Source of the DNA: an uncultured Kiritimatiellota bacterium | GTDB taxonomy: Bacteria > Verrucomicrobiota > Kiritimatiellia > RFP12 > UBA1067 | Direction: 5' to 3' | DNA length: 40,693 nt | Assembly (NCBI GenBank): GCA_934667425.1 | Contig: CAKULV010000031.1 | Location: 1 to 40,693, forward strand | In this document: one piece after another, positions 40,601 to 40,693 of the stretch | Position numbering within the stretch: position 1 is the stretch's first letter | Layout of the letters: each line of letters opens with the position of its first letter | Program-made: the position numbers and the translations under genes | Notes under the pieces: model-generated | Databases searched by the model: none | What the model saw: only the letters and a program-made list of their open reading frames with translations | What the model was told of the DNA's origin: nothing

Positions 40601-40693
40601 GTTCGTGGGGTTCAGTCCGCAGAGCATCTTGCCGGCGAGCGTGAAGCCGGTCCCGTCGCGCTCCGCGGCCGTGTCGAATGCGTTCGTGCCGCC
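34610..40693 (-). CDS. Giant RHS/YD-repeat protein, 5' end outside the window
   Basis: The frame is open to the window end, giving 2027 visible residues. The extreme N-part (GTNAFDTAAERDG, AGKMLCGLNPTN) recalls calcium-binding-type linkers common in these proteins. A Cys-rich segment follows (CGGHGC, then GGGCGGCDDDCADGACDS, about residues 280-405). From about residue 700 onward there are many YD repeats: YDAFGRNVRVEV, YGHDALGRRVRTV, YDTAGRRTSL, YAYDAANRLVSV, SYDAQSRRVRKV. The RHS core closes with FDGETGLYYYGYRFYVPSLM, RWLNRDPIGEDGG and NLYSLINNNPISGSDYLGL. Such proteins form a shell enclosing a C-terminal toxin released by self-cleavage. The last about 142 residues differ in composition (see tip). 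An in-frame palindromic insertion lies at 35705-35757. Confidence 0.93.
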   Translation of the reverse strand, partial: GGTNAFDTAAERDGTGFTLAGKMLCGLNPTNAAPPAAVAAAGSLVSWRLFGGFAADWPAGMTNLVWERTFAVGLSNPWQGLFVSASPAGAAGWMLEGAVLEWETDAGDSGSAAASPFGDSLRIPLSTNAFPHLVTLRVRATAPTACSPSPLHLIAYAPAVRVEGGDGITGLSGAKFNVFTDGTRSKVRLAVDRTMRPCRAAPSGGELDSGWLADAVESGSGGWMRYAGDANGGEVAVLRPGVCPIPDCPLPMPSAARAPRRRSPGGGGGGIVVLDPSARWECGGHGCAPMLMYSWQEDRYSAGDYPLDTACLRRSWCTGWSGQWYDGGCALKAVTGVGLDAGCVTSSSDGGTCRVYVDGVEVWSGTAAHSYGDRDCGEGSHGEDILGGGCGGCDDDCADGACDSLEGASLGSLRFRIPLGRPVKGHVAGFAWFSADGPVSVSRSTFRVLGHPDAHVADTASPGARRIACGDRRGCDLRIEDVPNGVRVTVYDAAAQTLEHTWEIANVDGDPSRVRLRKVSRLGNVMSDETYTCSGGSWTRLDGVSGAVTRLVESGGLSAADGGKVSETETVSDAAGNVLSSVTVERSRIGDCDNAVLRETFREESTGAGTRWARAGWWDDPRHSARHGRLRLMRGNALAWRYSDWDADGRETLRVEQRDGSPVPADFPSVSSNGLCGVSGLSDAFVTVWGYGPHSGDSCHQDDAALPRTETRYVVANGVATAIGRTWTRYTRLTRGGYAAVRKETWRAGSQGDEIGDAANAYSYGITYADTGDGTPLLMRNAVAESLDEDGILTVNAYSLTNGVLSCATRRYGPYAGGSPSPATAFPTYTVTEADASYGTVLRRTTRLTDGNTIIADERSVYDSRNRLRSTTYLDGTSLTNAYSCCRLLWRRDREGRKTLRSAQTGTDHLYNAIEDVWLADMSTNGQYRVTQRFYDALGRETNTVVYAGTTPGEAVVATAPPPSRLLSVSSTAYPLGGDGYRVETDGRGVETVTERLHPGDGTVVEAGSVRTGGVEVVRTTVRSAFGGGTSVRREWGAVGLGPDGEPSPEPAWADERRFDGYAADGRRVAYVVTESSDCGTVTNSVTTYDWLGRVASAETPLSSVTYIYDGTSSRILSASDSRSGVTVSYLYGACGEPVGTAADGVARRSDVTYETDASNVAWRVTAERTFAAGMTNSCLVTRERLTGLSDALRSHVETLESGGPNVVEKTSFDTATGLATETRTSTAAPPVVRRTRYGLDVERKTSGETRHFAYDAFGRNVRVEVTVGGVRRPVSSYAYGAAGDTASVSTYTNGTDAVMETYGHDALGRRVRTVNALGIETRAVCDAVGNVVAEDGATCPVRCGYDTAGRRTSLATTRDGAIWDVTRWAYDAATGNCTSKTYADGSAVAYTHTPDGLPLRTTCASGRWAENVYDAKRQIVGRRSPDGSDDAAFARDAFGRLASSSNGIAAVALALADSGTATNEAWTVGGESATLVRELDGQGRLVALAGRDGAPSPSVAYAQRYAYGTDGRLTAISNAEAVVAYAYTPDGLDAGFALTFANGTAFTRALVRDPCRRDLVTHIESRVNGTPVNSLAYAYDALSRPISRNADTFAYNARGEVVSATVGGNGEAHSYDHIGNAVLAASGGVTNAYAANSLNQYTQVGRAAPCPPTPDGGLGQAAPPVTPAYDADGNLTAFGPWAYAYDAANRLVSVSSNGVPLVTNSYDAQSRRVRKVTPEATTTCFYDGWNLVEERIAHTNGTTSTIHYYWGKDLSGSFQDAGGIGGLIYLTVDGVPYVPFYDSNGNVTHYCNANGAVVAAYTYGAFGKTVAQSGPLSDIFRHRFSTKYFDGETGLYYYGYRFYVPSLMRWLNRDPIGEDGGANLYSLINNNPISGSDYLGLAIIVIKHLPGTAPPSGWPDTDDAKCLALTVYKGPTYSVSETKYPGGKIGFKVDVNPPNTFVDVYFRTSNDFLTKMQYEKDHISVARRHEQAVQDFKRRVEAICDCPKPAREARDKEELSLIRKVQALRAENAAYDAQGGPHVLRR
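34613..35046 (-). other. Variable C-terminal tip of the RHS protein (putative toxin domain)
   Basis: After SDYLGL the protein changes to about 142 residues unlike the repeats. DNA here is much less GC-rich: the 60 bases 34861-34920 are 26/60 G+C, whereas the adjoining RHS core is clearly GC-rich. Visible pieces are a beta-rich part (ALTVYKGPTYSVSETKYPGG, GFKVDVNPPNTFVDVYFRTS) and a helical part (MQYEKDHISVARRHEQAVQD, then CDCPKP and KEELSLIRKVQALRAENAAY). I recognise no toxin family; the EKDH and RHE groups hint at metal binding but do not form HExxH. Confidence 0.7.
35705..35757. repeat. Double GC palindrome inserted in frame in the RHS core
   Basis: GGCGGCC/GGCCGCC (35705-35711 with 35719-35725) and GGCGGGCAG/CTGCCCGCC (35736-35744 with 35749-35757, loop GGGG). 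The coding-strand peptide VGRAAPCPPTPDGGLGQAAP interrupts the usual NSLNQYT to YDADGNL spacing. It looks like a mobile palindromic element that inserted without breaking the frame. Confidence 0.65.

Noticed and set aside
1..40693. tRNA or rRNA genes
   Set aside because: No cloverleaf with a CCA-compatible acceptor stem and TTCGAATC-type T-loop, and no rRNA core sequence, was recognised by eye; a covariance search could not be run.

Overview
The window looks like a chromosomal fragment of a GC-rich Gram-negative bacterium of the Planctomycetes-Verrucomicrobia-Chlamydiae group, most likely an uncultured gut-type Kiritimatiellae or Lentisphaeria-like lineage. This is inferred from gene content: XylR-type AraC regulators, secreted parallel beta-helix and passenger-type proteins, a giant Cys-rich RHS protein, and many unlinked glycoside hydrolases beside housekeeping genes. 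No rRNA or other phylogenetic marker is present to confirm it. After one plus-strand regulator, every gene is on the minus strand.

Layout, left to right. 1-550: an IS30-like remnant with terminal inverted repeats. 598-8096: two XylR-type sugar regulators bracketing a GH50-like secreted glycosidase and a Cys-rich beta-helix protein. 8288-9652: NADP-type glutamate dehydrogenase with a clear terminator. 9653-10401: a gene-free block of heptamer repeats, AT-rich repeats and small hairpins. 10402-16932: a DUF187/GHL10-type hydrolase, a passenger-like beta-strand protein with its own strong promoter, and a GH20 beta-hexosaminidase, with hairpin repeats between. 16933-17528: a second repeat block, including three 45-bp tandem units. 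17529-20954: cysS, a metallophosphoesterase, a small acyl-carrier-like protein and a NeuD/PglD-type acetyltransferase. 21029-24611: an SMP-30-like propeller, a 2-hydroxyacid dehydrogenase, a PlsC-like acyltransferase and a secreted coiled-coil protein. 24629-33505: a compact run of metK, yggU/DUF167, tadA, tsaC, a ConA-like orphan, an HNH protein, GH31, GH109 and GH36. 33598-40693: an RHS polymorphic-toxin-like locus cut by the window end.

How the genes fit together. GH20 (beta-HexNAc), GH109 (alpha-GalNAc), GH36 (alpha-Gal) and GH31 (alpha-glycosides) together suit trimming of host-type or other HexNAc-containing glycans, though substrates are inferred only from family. The metK-tadA-tsaC genes overlap by 4 bases (ATGA or GTGA) and the glycosidases follow them in the same direction, so translation/methylation functions and glycan degradation may share a transcript. 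The RHS gene ends in an AT-richer tip and overlaps a small secreted-protein gene, the usual arrangement of an effector and a candidate immunity protein.

The two most unusual signals are (i) a family of short palindromes whose stems change in a compensatory way while the loop and a CTCCC flank are kept, dispersed over at least three intergenic sites and tandemly amplified at one; and (ii) several genes whose extended -10 box (TGnTATAAT or TGnTACAAT) lies only 7-13 bases before the start codon, implying leaderless or near-leaderless mRNAs.
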